Shown here one piece after another: positions 1 to 7,200 of a DNA stretch of 13,446 nt (position 1 is the stretch's first letter; every line of letters starts with the position of its first letter). The position numbers and the translations under genes are program-made. The notes under the pieces are model-generated. The model saw only the letters and a list, made by a program, of their open reading frames with translations. It was not told the DNA's origin and searched no databases. Source of the stretch: Acetofilamentum sp. (lineage in GTDB: Bacteria > Bacteroidota > Bacteroidia > Bacteroidales > JAFGUD01); the NCBI GenBank assembly GCA_020722645.1, contig DYKL01000062.1, positions 1 to 13,446 of the forward strand, read 5' to 3'.

Positions 1-1
1 T

Positions 2-1395
2 TACAACAAATCTATTCAGTTGAACAAAAGCATTGAAAATCAAAGAGGTTTGGCTCAAAGTTATCTTTCTTTTGCAAGCTTGTTTTTTGATAAAAATTTA
101 TATTATCGTTCAAATATTTATTTAGATTCCTGTATAAGTATTTCGAAAAAAATTCAGACATTGGAATTTGAAACTCAGGCTTATCAATGGAAATACAGAT
201 GCGATACAGCATTGGGAGATTATCAAAACGCCTTCGTTAATCTGCTTATTTTCAAAGAATTAAATGATTCGATTGCAAAAATACAGGTACAGGAAAACAT
301 AACAGCTCTTCAATCGGAATTTGATATTGAAAGAAAAGAAAAAGAAAATCAGATTTTACTCGAAAAACAAGCTAAACAAGAACTGATAATTCAACGTCAA
401 AGATTATATAATATTTTTATATCAGTTGCACTTGTTCTTTTTGTTGTACTTATTGTTATGTTATATAGCATTCTAAAGCAAAGGAAAAGACATTTTGAAA
501 TGCTTTATTCAAAAAATCAGGAAATTTTACAGCAAAAAGAAGAAATATTAGCTCAAAATGAAGTTTTGAACGAACAAAACGAAAAAATCAAACAAAGAAA
601 CTCTGAAATTGAAAGTCAGAAAAACATATTACAAAAATATCAAAATGACATTCAATCAAGTATCAATTATGCAAAACGTATTCAATCAGCGATTTTGCCG
701 GAAGAAAAAGAGCTGATTTCAGTGTATTCCGGTGCTATGTTGCTGAATCTGCCTAAAAATATTATAAGCGGTGATTTTTATTTCTTCAAAAAAATTGAAA
801 ACAAATCCTTTGTTGCAGTTGCCGACTGCACAGGTCACGGTGTCCCGGTGGCACTAATGAGTATTTTGAATATGACTTTGCTGAAAGAAGTAATGCGGGA
901 AAATTCACAGTGGACGGCAGCCCAGATACTCGATAAAATAAGGGAACTGGTTAAAAATCTTCTTAAACAGACAGCCGACCAAAAAACTGTTCACGATGGA
1001 ATGGACATTGCAATGATTTTGTATGATAAAGATAAGCTGAAAATCAACTATGCCGGTGCTTATCGCCCTTTATATATTGTCCGTAATTCTGAACTTATTG
1101 AAATTGCTGCTGACAAACAAGCTATTGCAGCTTATGTCAAAGAAAAACCTTTTACCGATAACTTTTTGGAAGTTAAAAAAGATGATATTTTTATATCTTC
1201 AGTGATGGTTTTTACGACCAGATTTCAATTGCTCTTTCCAAAAAATTTGGTATTTCTCATTTTAATGAACTAATTTTGGAGGTTTCAAAATTAACTTTGT
1301 CGGAACAAAAAGAATATCTGGCAAATGTTTTTGAACAATGGAAAGGCGAAGCCCAACAAACAGACGACATAATTATTTTAGCACTGAAAGTATAA
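2..1395 (+). CDS. TPR/transmembrane SpoIIE-family protein phosphatase, 5'-partial and frameshifted
   Basis: The gene is open at the left edge; the frame continues upstream of the TTG at 20, so the true start lies outside the window. The visible protein begins with helical TPR-like sequence (nt 2-320), then an amphipathic linker (SEFDIERKEKENQIL), a membrane segment (nt 404-475, LYNIFISVALVLFVVLIVML), a Gln/Glu-rich coiled coil, and a SpoIIE/PP2C-type phosphatase domain from about nt 670. Metal-binding Asp motifs are visible in SGDFY (nt 767-781) and ADCTGHG (nt 821-841). The first frame stops at 1273 after losing similarity near the T5 run at 1188-1192. One extra T there would give DDIFYIFSDGFYDQI, then FEQWKGEAQQTDDIIILAL, ending at the TAA at 1393-1395. 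This restores the expected C-terminal half with the remaining metal-ligand Asp residues. Known role of the family: serine/threonine dephosphorylation in partner-switching or stress signalling, here probably at the inner membrane. As read, the product would lack catalytic residues. Pseudogene, recent mutation or sequencing error are all possible. truA begins 4 bases downstream. Confidence 0.85.
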
Positions 1396-1399
1396 TTTA

Positions 1400-2200
1400 A
1401 TGAACATTTTTAAATACGCAATTACGCTGGCATACAACGGAAAAAACTATCACGGCTGGCAAATTCAGAATAATGCTCGCACCGTTCAGGGAGATCTACA
1501 AAATGCTCTTAGTATGATTTTCAGACAACAAATTTCGGTTGTCGGAGCAGGCAGAACTGACGCAGGTGTTCACGCTGCATTTTACGTTGCAAATTTTGAT
1601 TTAAACATAGAAATTGTTGATTTTCAGAAACTTTTGAATAGTTTGAATGGAATTATGGGAAAAGATATAGTTATTTTTGATGTTTTTCCGGTTTCTGTTG
1701 ATTTCAACAGCAGATTTAGTGCTTTAAGCAGAACATATATTTACATTATTTCAAAACAAAAAACACCGTTTATAAATGATTTTTCGCTCTTTTTCCCTTA
1801 TAATCCGGATATAAAAAAAATGAACGAAGCATCTGAAATTTTAAAAGAATACGATGATTTCAAAAGTTTTGAAAAATTACATTCCGACAACAAAACAAGC
1901 AAATGCTTTATTTTTGAAGCTAAATGGGTTGAAACAGAAAATATGATAACTTTCAAAATAACTGCTGACCGTTTTTTGAGAAATATGGTAAGAAGTATTG
2001 TTGGAACAATGCTTGAAACAGGAATGGGTAAAATAACCACCGAACAGTTCCGTGAAATTATTGAATCCCGCGACCGTTCTGCTGCCGGTGTATCTGTTGA
2101 GCCTCATGGATTATTTCTGACAGACATAAAGTACCCGAAACCTGTAAATGATATTTTGGAATATTCAAGAAAAAAATCTCAAATACAATTGCTTTTTTAA
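1400..2200 (+). CDS. truA: tRNA pseudouridine(38-40) synthase TruA
   Basis: TruA converts uridine to pseudouridine at positions 38-40 of the tRNA anticodon arm in the cytoplasm. The 266-residue product has the usual family length. The hallmark GAGRTDAGVHA motif is at residues 49-59, with the catalytic Asp at residue 54. Other family blocks are present: YNGKNYHGWQIQ near the N-terminus (residues 12-23), FNSRFSALSRTYIYII in the middle (the Arg-Tyr RNA-binding/active-site strand), and RFLRNMVRSIVGTMLETG near the C-terminus. The ATG at 1400 precedes the conserved N-terminal strand FKYAITLAYNG, so the start is secure. It lies 4 bases after the restored stop of the phosphatase gene, so co-transcription is likely although the functions are unrelated. 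The 3' end faces the convergent amylase gene. No odd residues were noticed. Confidence 0.96.
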   Translation: MNIFKYAITLAYNGKNYHGWQIQNNARTVQGDLQNALSMIFRQQISVVGAGRTDAGVHAAFYVANFDLNIEIVDFQKLLNSLNGIMGKDIVIFDVFPVSVDFNSRFSALSRTYIYIISKQKTPFINDFSLFFPYNPDIKKMNEASEILKEYDDFKSFEKLHSDNKTSKCFIFEAKWVETENMITFKITADRFLRNMVRSIVGTMLETGMGKITTEQFREIIESRDRSAAGVSVEPHGLFLTDIKYPKPVNDILEYSRKKSQIQLLF

Positions 2201-2267
2201 GAGTGAGAGTCGGGAAGCACAGCTAAAAAATTTATATGTATAATTTTTAATACTTTAATACCGATTT

Positions 2268-2307
2268 GCATTCATAGATGTAATTTTTTCAAAATAACAA
2301 TGAATGC
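2268..2307. repeat. 8-bp inverted repeat (stem-loop)
   Basis: GCATTCAT at 2268-2275 is the exact reverse complement of ATGAATGC at 2300-2307, with a 24-base AT-rich loop. It sits between convergent genes and could act in transcript ending, but no T-run follows the stem on either strand. It may equally be chance in AT-rich sequence. Confidence 0.35.
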
Positions 2308-2385
2308 GGCTCAGCATAATACCAATTAGGTTTCAAATTCGATTTAAGAAATATGTACTAAATTAATGTCTGTTTTTCTATGCGG

Positions 2386-2475
2386 CTCTTTGTGAAAACC
2401 TTCGAGGTTCTCTGCGGTTAAATATTTGAATAATATTTTTTTACCACAAAGAAACGCAAAGAAAGAAACGCAAAG
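2386..2475. repeat. MITE-like imperfect inverted repeat with CGCAAAG units
   Basis: The left arm (about 2386-2422, CTCTTTGTGAAAACC through CTCTGCGGTTAAA) resembles the reverse complement of the right arm (about 2439-2475, TTTTTTACCACAAAG followed by GAAACGCAAAG). Aligned at the inner end, CTCTGCGGTTAAA pairs with CTTTGTGGTAAAA at 10 of 13 positions. The right arm contains GAAACGCAAAG twice, at 2451-2461 and 2465-2475. From memory, this composition (ACCACAAAG...CGCAAAG) is a type of interspersed repeat common between genes in Bacteroidetes and other AT-rich genomes. No transposase is present, so any movement would have to be in trans. Confidence 0.55.
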
Positions 2476-2516
2476 TACAGCTGAGATCGGACTATTTTTT
2501 AAAACATCTTCCTTAA

Positions 2517-4451
2517 TCAGTTTTTTTTAATTATTACTGCTGTTCTTGCTGGTAAATTGATTATTAAATTGTTATATTTTTTTATCACATTGTAATTATT
2601 TAAAATTTCTGAATATTTAGAATCAAATCTGCACGGTACAGTTATATTTTTTTCTTTTTTTGAAGTGTTGAAAACAACAATAACTTCATCATTTTTATCA
2701 TATCGGCTATATGCAAGAACCTCGTTTTTGTCATCAATCAGTATAAATTCAATTTCTCCGGACGACAATACTTTATTGTTTTTTCTGATGGATATAATTT
2801 TTTTATAAAAATTAAACAAAGCAGTGTCAAATTCAACTTTATTTACCGGTTTTTTGATTTTTAAAGGATGTTCAATTTCATTTTCAAATTTGTAATCCTG
2901 CCAAATCAAAGGTTTTCTGCAAGAAGGGTCGTCGGCACCCCACATTCCCATCTCATCACCTGCCCAAATATGCGGTGAACCAATGTATGTAAACTGATGA
3001 ATCAACAACAGTTTTAAAGTTTGATATGTTTTTTCGTCGGGCTTGTCAATTTTGTATTTAGGATTACCGTCGGGAGAACTGTTAAACTTATATTTGTTTT
3101 TATTGTACAGTGAAGTCAGAACCCTTGGAGCATCGTGGCTTGAGACTAAATTCATCATCGAATAAACATTGTCTTTTCGTAAGTTTAAATTTAAAGAGTC
3201 CAATTTTTTGACAAACTCGGATACTTTGATTTTATTAGGACTTTGATTAAAAAAATGCCTTGCATCACGATACCATCTGTAATTCATAACAGCATCAAAA
3301 ACATCACCTTTGAGATAAGGAGTAGGGTCTAGCAATTTATCAGGCCAAGCTTCCCACCAAACTTCACCGATTAAAAAAGCATCTGGATTGATATTTTTCA
3401 CAAAAGACCTGTATTCACGCCAAAAACCAACAGGTAATTCAGCCGCAACATCAAGTCTGAAGCCATCTACGCCATCTTCGGGATTGCCATCTCCGTTTGG
3501 ATCAAGCCATCTTTTAGTAACATTAAAAATATGCTTTTTAAGTTCTTCGCTGTAAATATTACCCTGAATCGGATGAAAATTATCTGAATTATTATTATTC
3601 TGACTTTTTTTGACCTCTGTCAATTCAGTAACACCAGACCAACTTTTATATTTGAATTCGTCTTGTTCAGTTTTTGGGTCATCAAAACTTAATATTTCGT
3701 ACCAATCTTTGTACTTTGATTTTTCCTGATTAGTTAAAATGTCTTTCCAAGCCCAAAAAGTATGTCCGGTATGATTCCACGAATAGTCGAGAATAACTCT
3801 GATGTTTCTTTTGTGAAATTCATCAATAACTTTCAGAAAAAGTTTATCGGCTTCGGTAAATTTCCATGTGTCAGGATTGTCAGGTATTTCAGAAGCAATA
3901 GTTAAAGAATCTTTCTTAGGTTCGGGACCAAAATTTCTGTCGATGTGTCGCCAGTTTCGAGCATCATACTTATGAAGCGAAGGTGCATCATTCAGAGGAT
4001 TAAAATAAATTGCAGTAACTCCCAGCGAGTCAATGTAGTCCATTTTATCCAAAACGCCCTGTAAATCGCCTCCATAATGTCTTAGCTGTACTTTTTGAGT
4101 AAATTTAGATATTATATTCCCGCCAAAATCAGGTTTTCCTTCCAATTCCACAAAATAATCGTCTTCTTTGTACCAGTCCTGTGTCCATGGAGTTACGTGC
4201 CAATTTTTTGGAATAAACGAGGTATATGCACCGGTAATGTCGTAAACAGTTGGATCATTTGAAGCGTCTCCGTTTCTGAAACGATCTACAAAAATCTGAT
4301 ACCAAATTACATCTTTTGTCCATTCGGGCGGTTTGTCAAATTCAGTAACTTTACTGATTTTTTCCATATTTGGCGATTTAATATCAATATTACAAAAAAA
4401 TTGAATTGTAACAAAAAAGCAAATAAATAATAAAATTTTAGAATTCATCAT
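2517..4451 (-). CDS. Exported GH13 alpha-amylase/cyclomaltodextrinase-like glycosidase
   Basis: This is a 644-residue glycoside hydrolase family 13 enzyme, expected to cleave alpha-1,4 glucan bonds in maltodextrins, pullulan or cyclodextrins. The N-terminus has a hydrophobic signal segment (SKILLFICFFVTIQFFC, residues 4-20). Cys20 could be a lipidation site, but QFFC is a poor lipobox, so lipoprotein status is uncertain. WYQIFVDRFRNGDASNDP (residues 50-67) is typical of neopullulanase/cyclomaltodextrinase-like subfamilies. The four GH13 regions are intact: region I DYSWNH (222-227), region II GFRLDVA with nucleophile Asp334, region III IGEVW with acid/base Glu363, and region IV SSHD with Asp440. 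A C-terminal beta domain follows (about 555-644). A short Asn-rich loop (QNNNNSDN) is near residues 284-291. The enzyme probably acts in the periplasm or at the cell surface. It is the last gene of the leftward run, 6 bases after the 143-residue gene. The exact substrate cannot be read from sequence. Confidence 0.93.
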   Translation of the reverse strand: MMNSKILLFICFFVTIQFFCNIDIKSPNMEKISKVTEFDKPPEWTKDVIWYQIFVDRFRNGDASNDPTVYDITGAYTSFIPKNWHVTPWTQDWYKEDDYFVELEGKPDFGGNIISKFTQKVQLRHYGGDLQGVLDKMDYIDSLGVTAIYFNPLNDAPSLHKYDARNWRHIDRNFGPEPKKDSLTIASEIPDNPDTWKFTEADKLFLKVIDEFHKRNIRVILDYSWNHTGHTFWAWKDILTNQEKSKYKDWYEILSFDDPKTEQDEFKYKSWSGVTELTEVKKSQNNNNSDNFHPIQGNIYSEELKKHIFNVTKRWLDPNGDGNPEDGVDGFRLDVAAELPVGFWREYRSFVKNINPDAFLIGEVWWEAWPDKLLDPTPYLKGDVFDAVMNYRWYRDARHFFNQSPNKIKVSEFVKKLDSLNLNLRKDNVYSMMNLVSSHDAPRVLTSLYNKNKYKFNSSPDGNPKYKIDKPDEKTYQTLKLLLIHQFTYIGSPHIWAGDEMGMWGADDPSCRKPLIWQDYKFENEIEHPLKIKKPVNKVEFDTALFNFYKKIISIRKNNKVLSSGEIEFILIDDKNEVLAYSRYDKNDEVIVVFNTSKKEKNITVPCRFDSKYSEILNNYNVIKKYNNLIINLPARTAVIIKKN

Positions 4452-4457
4452 TTTATA

Positions 4458-4889
4458 TTACCACTTGTCCATTTTTTTTATTAATTCCATTATTTGATTA
4501 ACAGTAACGTTTTCGTCTAAACTTAAAACAATTTTTGGATCACCCAAAAAACCTTTGTCGTACATATTTCTGGCGGCTTTATATGCTCTTTCGACACCTT
4601 TTTTATTGTCGAGCGAATCCAGTGTTTTTATGGCTTTTATTAAATTTTTATCACTTTCATCTTTTGCAAAAGGATTGTATTCGAGCAATACATAAAGATT
4701 TTCTGGTCTGATATTTTTTGTTCTTTGATAATATGCAAAAACATAAGCCAAATCAAGTGCATCAATTTTCAAGTCTTTGATAAGAGTTAATTTCTCAAAA
4801 TTTTCATCATAATGTTCATTTTCAATGTGTTTTTTTACGTAATTAAAAAGAGGATTGTTTATGATGATATTTTCAAAATGATTTTTCAT
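4458..4889 (-). CDS. Hypothetical protein, 143 residues
   Basis: I do not recognise this protein. It is 143 residues long, charged, and predicted mostly helical. No signal peptide, membrane segment, cysteine cluster or nucleotide-binding motif is visible. The C-terminal half has a repeated helical look (NLIKAIKTLDSLDNKKGVERAYKAARNMYDKG) and the end, VNQIMELIKKMDKW, is another amphipathic helix. The product appears cytoplasmic. It is real by context: it fits between the GNAT gene (25 bases upstream) and the exported glycosidase (6 bases downstream), all on the same strand, with an ATG start and codon use like its neighbours. A helical adaptor or a small repeat protein is possible, but no function should be assigned. 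Confidence 0.75.
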   Translation of the reverse strand: MKNHFENIIINNPLFNYVKKHIENEHYDENFEKLTLIKDLKIDALDLAYVFAYYQRTKNIRPENLYVLLEYNPFAKDESDKNLIKAIKTLDSLDNKKGVERAYKAARNMYDKGFLGDPKIVLSLDENVTVNQIMELIKKMDKW

Positions 4890-4914
4890 GGTTTAATGTC
4901 AATAATTATAAACT

Positions 4915-5364
4915 TTATTCTAAAAATAAACGTGCATTTTTAATGTCTCTGATAATATAAACGTCATAATCGCCAAGATAATCAAAACCGGCATTTTTAT
5001 AGAGATTAACTGCAGTAATATTTTGTGTGTGTACTTCCAATTTTAACTGCATGTTAAGATTCTTAGCAAATCTGATAGATTCATCTAAAAGGTAGTGAGA
5101 CAATCCTTTTCCTTGCTCAGATTTTTTTATTCCAAAGTGATGTAAATACAATCTACGTTTATCATTAGAAATCCACGAGGTTCCTATAATTTCATTGTTC
5201 TGATTATCAATAAGCAGAATAAATTTACCTCCGTTTTCGATTGTTGCTTTAATAGTGTCGTGATTATCACCTCGGGCTTTGCTGCTCAAACCTAATTCCT
5301 GCCAGATTTTCATTACTTCTGAATAATCGGCATATTTGTAATCCCTTGTCGAATATCTGTTCAT
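4915..5364 (-). CDS. GNAT-family N-acetyltransferase
   Basis: This 149-residue single-domain protein carries the GNAT fold, which transfers an acetyl group from acetyl-CoA to an amine, such as an N-terminal residue, a lysine or a small molecule. Motif A is visible as HHFGIKKSEQGKGLSHYLL (residues 75-93), where QGKGLS is the pyrophosphate-binding Q/R-x-x-G-x-G/A loop. Motif B follows as LEVHTQNITAVNLYKNAGF (109-127) with the usual Asn, Tyr and GF. The central strand FILLIDNQNNEIIGTSWI is typical. The layout is RimI-like, but the substrate is unknown. The gene starts 5 bases after the stop of the third DUF2378-like paralogue and ends 25 bases before the 143-residue gene, so it belongs to the leftward run. 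It is cytoplasmic. No essential residue seems to be missing. Confidence 0.9.
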   Translation of the reverse strand: MNRYSTRDYKYADYSEVMKIWQELGLSSKARGDNHDTIKATIENGGKFILLIDNQNNEIIGTSWISNDKRRLYLHHFGIKKSEQGKGLSHYLLDESIRFAKNLNMQLKLEVHTQNITAVNLYKNAGFDYLGDYDVYIIRDIKNARLFLE

Positions 5365-5369
5365 TATTA

Positions 5370-5931
5370 TTAATCGACTATTGCGGTTATTTTTGCAACA
5401 AGATTATTACCTGAATTTTTTTCGTATGTGTGAGTAACATTGTATTTTTTTTTCGATATAACGTGGAGGACTCCTTCAATCCAACCTGAAATTCTTTCAA
5501 AAATCAACTCTTCACCTTCAACAAACCCCTTAACTTCAAAAACAAATTTATTTGTAGTCTGATTTATCAATTCAAAATCGCCTGATGAATAATATGTTGT
5601 AAAAATTGATTTAACTTTTTTCAACACAAAATCAACAGATGCAACTCTGACAAAAATTTTGTAAATACCTTTCAATGCACTGATGGCGCTATAATAGCCA
5701 ACTTCAAAAGCTGCTTTTTTTTGTGTCACCTTCAAAAACTACTTCTCCGACTTTTTCGGTCGGTTTCAGAACATAATTAGTTAAATTGAACCAATTACTT
5801 GAAAAAATGCCATATTCAAAATCATTTTTAATATCAGGAGATAATGATCCAAGCCAAGTACGGTATTTTTCCGGATATTTTTCTTTTACATAATCTTGTG
5901 TGCTTTTGACTGCTGTACCCTTAATGTCCAT
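5370..5931 (-). CDS. Third tandem DUF2378/TIGR02265-like paralogue, frameshifted
   Basis: This gene is split into two frames. The first begins MDIKGTAVKSTQDYV (ATG at 5931, chosen because it aligns with the starts of the two sister genes) and runs to VVFEGDTKK, then fails. The second contains KKAAFEVGYYSAISALKGIYK through the C-terminus and stops at 5370. The break is at an A8 run on the minus strand (T8 at 5715-5722). With A7 the two parts join in frame as one 186-residue protein, the same length as the first paralogue, which strongly supports one original gene. The second half has no good start of its own (only a TTG). The family core is preserved, including SNWF, GIYKIFVRVASVDFVLKKV, FTTYYSSG and SGWIEGVLHVIS. 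It lies 11 bases after the second paralogue and 5 before the GNAT gene. Possible explanations are pseudogenisation, slippage-regulated expression or a sequencing error. Confidence 0.8.
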
Positions 5932-5942
5932 ATAAATATTTT

Positions 5943-6500
5943 TTAATCCCACGTAATAACAATGTCACCTTCAATATATAAATCGCTTACTTCAATATAA
6001 GTATGCTCTACTTTTGAAGGTGCTTTTGAAATAACAGTAAATAGTGCTTCTGCCCAGCCTGCAATACGAGTAATTATAATTGCTTCATCTTTTTTGAAGC
6101 CGGTTATTTTAAAAATTTTAACCTTACCTTTATCTTCGACTTTAAGACCACCTTCTGAGTAATAAGTTGCAAAAATAGAATCTAATCTTTTCAAAACAAA
6201 ATCCATTGAAGCAATTTTGACGAAAATTTTGTAAATTCCTTTCAGAGCTTCAAAACCGCTGAATTTTCCAAGCTCATACGCAGCTTTTTCAACATCGCCA
6301 TTATAGAATAGATTTGCAATAGTTATTGTTGATTCAATATAAGCCTCTTTTACAGGATACCAATTACTTGCCAATATTCCCTCCTGAAATATTATATGAA
6401 TTTTTTCAGGTAATGCAAATAAAAACTCCTCATACTGTTCGGCAAAGTATTTTTTGACGAAATTTACAGTGCTTATTAAAGCAGTTCCTTTTATATTCAT
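5943..6500 (-). CDS. Second tandem DUF2378/TIGR02265-like paralogue
   Basis: This intact 185-residue protein is clearly paralogous to both neighbours. Shared blocks are the N-terminal MNIKGTALISTVNFVKKYF, the SNWYPVKEA motif, the core FSGFEALKGIYKIFVKIASMDFVLKRLDSIFATYYSE (23 of 37 positions identical to the first paralogue over this block), KIFKITGF, and RIAGWAEALFTVIS. From memory, the arrangement (KG-x-x-x-x-S start, NWYP, G-Y-K-x-F-x-K-x-A/G-S-P/x-x-F, TYY, G-W-x-E) resembles DUF2378/TIGR02265. That family was first described as a paralogous family in Myxococcus xanthus and has no assigned function. No signal peptide or membrane helix is visible, so it is probably cytoplasmic. A relation to V4R or heme-NO-binding folds is possible, but I see no conserved His or Cys pair to support cofactor binding. 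The gene lies 34 bases after the first paralogue. Confidence 0.8.
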   Translation of the reverse strand: MNIKGTALISTVNFVKKYFAEQYEEFLFALPEKIHIIFQEGILASNWYPVKEAYIESTITIANLFYNGDVEKAAYELGKFSGFEALKGIYKIFVKIASMDFVLKRLDSIFATYYSEGGLKVEDKGKVKIFKITGFKKDEAIIITRIAGWAEALFTVISKAPSKVEHTYIEVSDLYIEGDIVITWD

Positions 6501-6534
6501 AGTTTTATAGTTTTATGTTTATATAGCTTTAATT

Positions 6535-7095
6535 TTATTGCCATAATGCATTAACAATTCCAATAATTTTGTTATTATCTAATTCCTGAACTTTGTGAGA
6601 AACTTCTATCGGTTTTGAGCCGATAATTCTAAGAGTTTCTTCAATCCAGCCTTCTACACGCCATAAAATAGATTCACATTTTTTATCAAAACCGGTTATT
6701 TTAAAAACAGCTTTTTGTTTCTCAGATTCAGTTATTTCAAAATTAACATCAGAATAGTAAGTGTTGAAAATTTTTGGACTTCTGTTTAACACAAAAGAAG
6801 GCGATGCCATTTTTACGAATATTTTGTAAACACCATTTAAACCCTGAAATGCACTAAAAACACCAATTTCATAAGATGCCCTTTGAAGATTGCCTTCGTA
6901 GAAATAATCTGCAATTTTTTGAACTGGAATCAACATACCTTCTTCGACAGGATACCAATTAGTTGCCATTACCGGCTCGGTATATAGTTTTTTACTCTCT
7001 TCCGGAAGTGAGGCAATCCAAGAGGATTCCTGTTGCGGAAATTTTTTCTTTACAAAACTATGCGTACTTATTACTGATGTGCCTTTTATCTGCAT
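6535..7095 (-). CDS. First tandem DUF2378/TIGR02265-like paralogue
   Basis: This 186-residue protein is the first gene of the leftward run. It starts MQIKGTSVISTHSFVKKKF. It has TNWYPVEEG (residues 45-53), the core FSAFQGLNGVYKIFVKMASPSFVLNRSPKIFNTYYSD (80-116), FKITGF (131-136), and RVEGWIEETLRIIG (146-159). It lacks export or membrane signals. The DUF2378-like assignment rests on recalled pattern similarity and is tentative; the paralogy to the next two genes is seen directly. The ATG at 7095 matches the sister starts. The upstream spacer of about 105 bases is shared with the divergent GWxTD gene and must contain the promoter of the run, but no clean TAnnTTTG could be placed on this strand. 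No function can be assigned. Confidence 0.8.
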   Translation of the reverse strand: MQIKGTSVISTHSFVKKKFPQQESSWIASLPEESKKLYTEPVMATNWYPVEEGMLIPVQKIADYFYEGNLQRASYEIGVFSAFQGLNGVYKIFVKMASPSFVLNRSPKIFNTYYSDVNFEITESEKQKAVFKITGFDKKCESILWRVEGWIEETLRIIGSKPIEVSHKVQELDNNKIIGIVNALWQ

Positions 7096-7153
7096 TTTAG
7101 TTGTTTTTCAAAAAATTAGATTTAATAATCAAGCTCTTGTTTACTTATTTTTT

Positions 7154-7161
7154 TATTTTTG
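7154..7161 (+). promoter_or_regulatory. Bacteroidetes-type -7 promoter element (TAnnTTTG)
   Basis: TATTTTTG at 7154-7161 matches the Bacteroidetes sigma-ABfr -7 consensus TAnnTTTG. It lies 39 bases before the ATG at 7201, in the spacer between divergent genes, which suits a short 5' UTR starting near 7168. A TTG at 7137-7139 is a possible -33 element, but the spacing (14 bases) is shorter than the usual ~19-20. The AT-rich context makes chance matches possible. Confidence 0.45.
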
Positions 7162-7200
7162 CCACGAAAATAACATTTAATTATTTAAAAAACAAAATTT

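Larger units (their letters stand above)
2201..2516. other. Convergent intergenic region without a gene
   Basis: This spacer of about 316 bases separates the 3' ends of truA (+) and the amylase gene (-), so it needs no promoter. I see no open frame with protein-like character. It holds a short stem-loop (2268-2307), two similar TAATACC-NATT words (near 2256 and 2320), and a MITE-like imperfect inverted repeat (2386-2475). No convincing U-tract terminator could be placed. Confidence 0.7.

Noticed and set aside
1798..2107. Two minus-strand frames inside truA
   Set aside because: Both are antisense to a well-conserved gene, and their translations do not resemble known proteins.
5704..5952. Separate 82-residue gene starting at 5952
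   Set aside because: It is the first part of the frameshifted third paralogue. The sister proteins place the start at 5931, and the last residues (SSF) are out of frame.
6501..6534. Octamer-like AGTTTTAT repeat between paralogues 1 and 2
   Set aside because: Only two exact copies and one weak copy occur in very AT-rich sequence, which is too little to call.
7096..7130. Promoter for the leftward run at TAATTTTTTG on the minus strand
   Set aside because: The TA and TTTG are two bases too far apart for TAnnTTTG, so the match is not good enough in AT-rich sequence.
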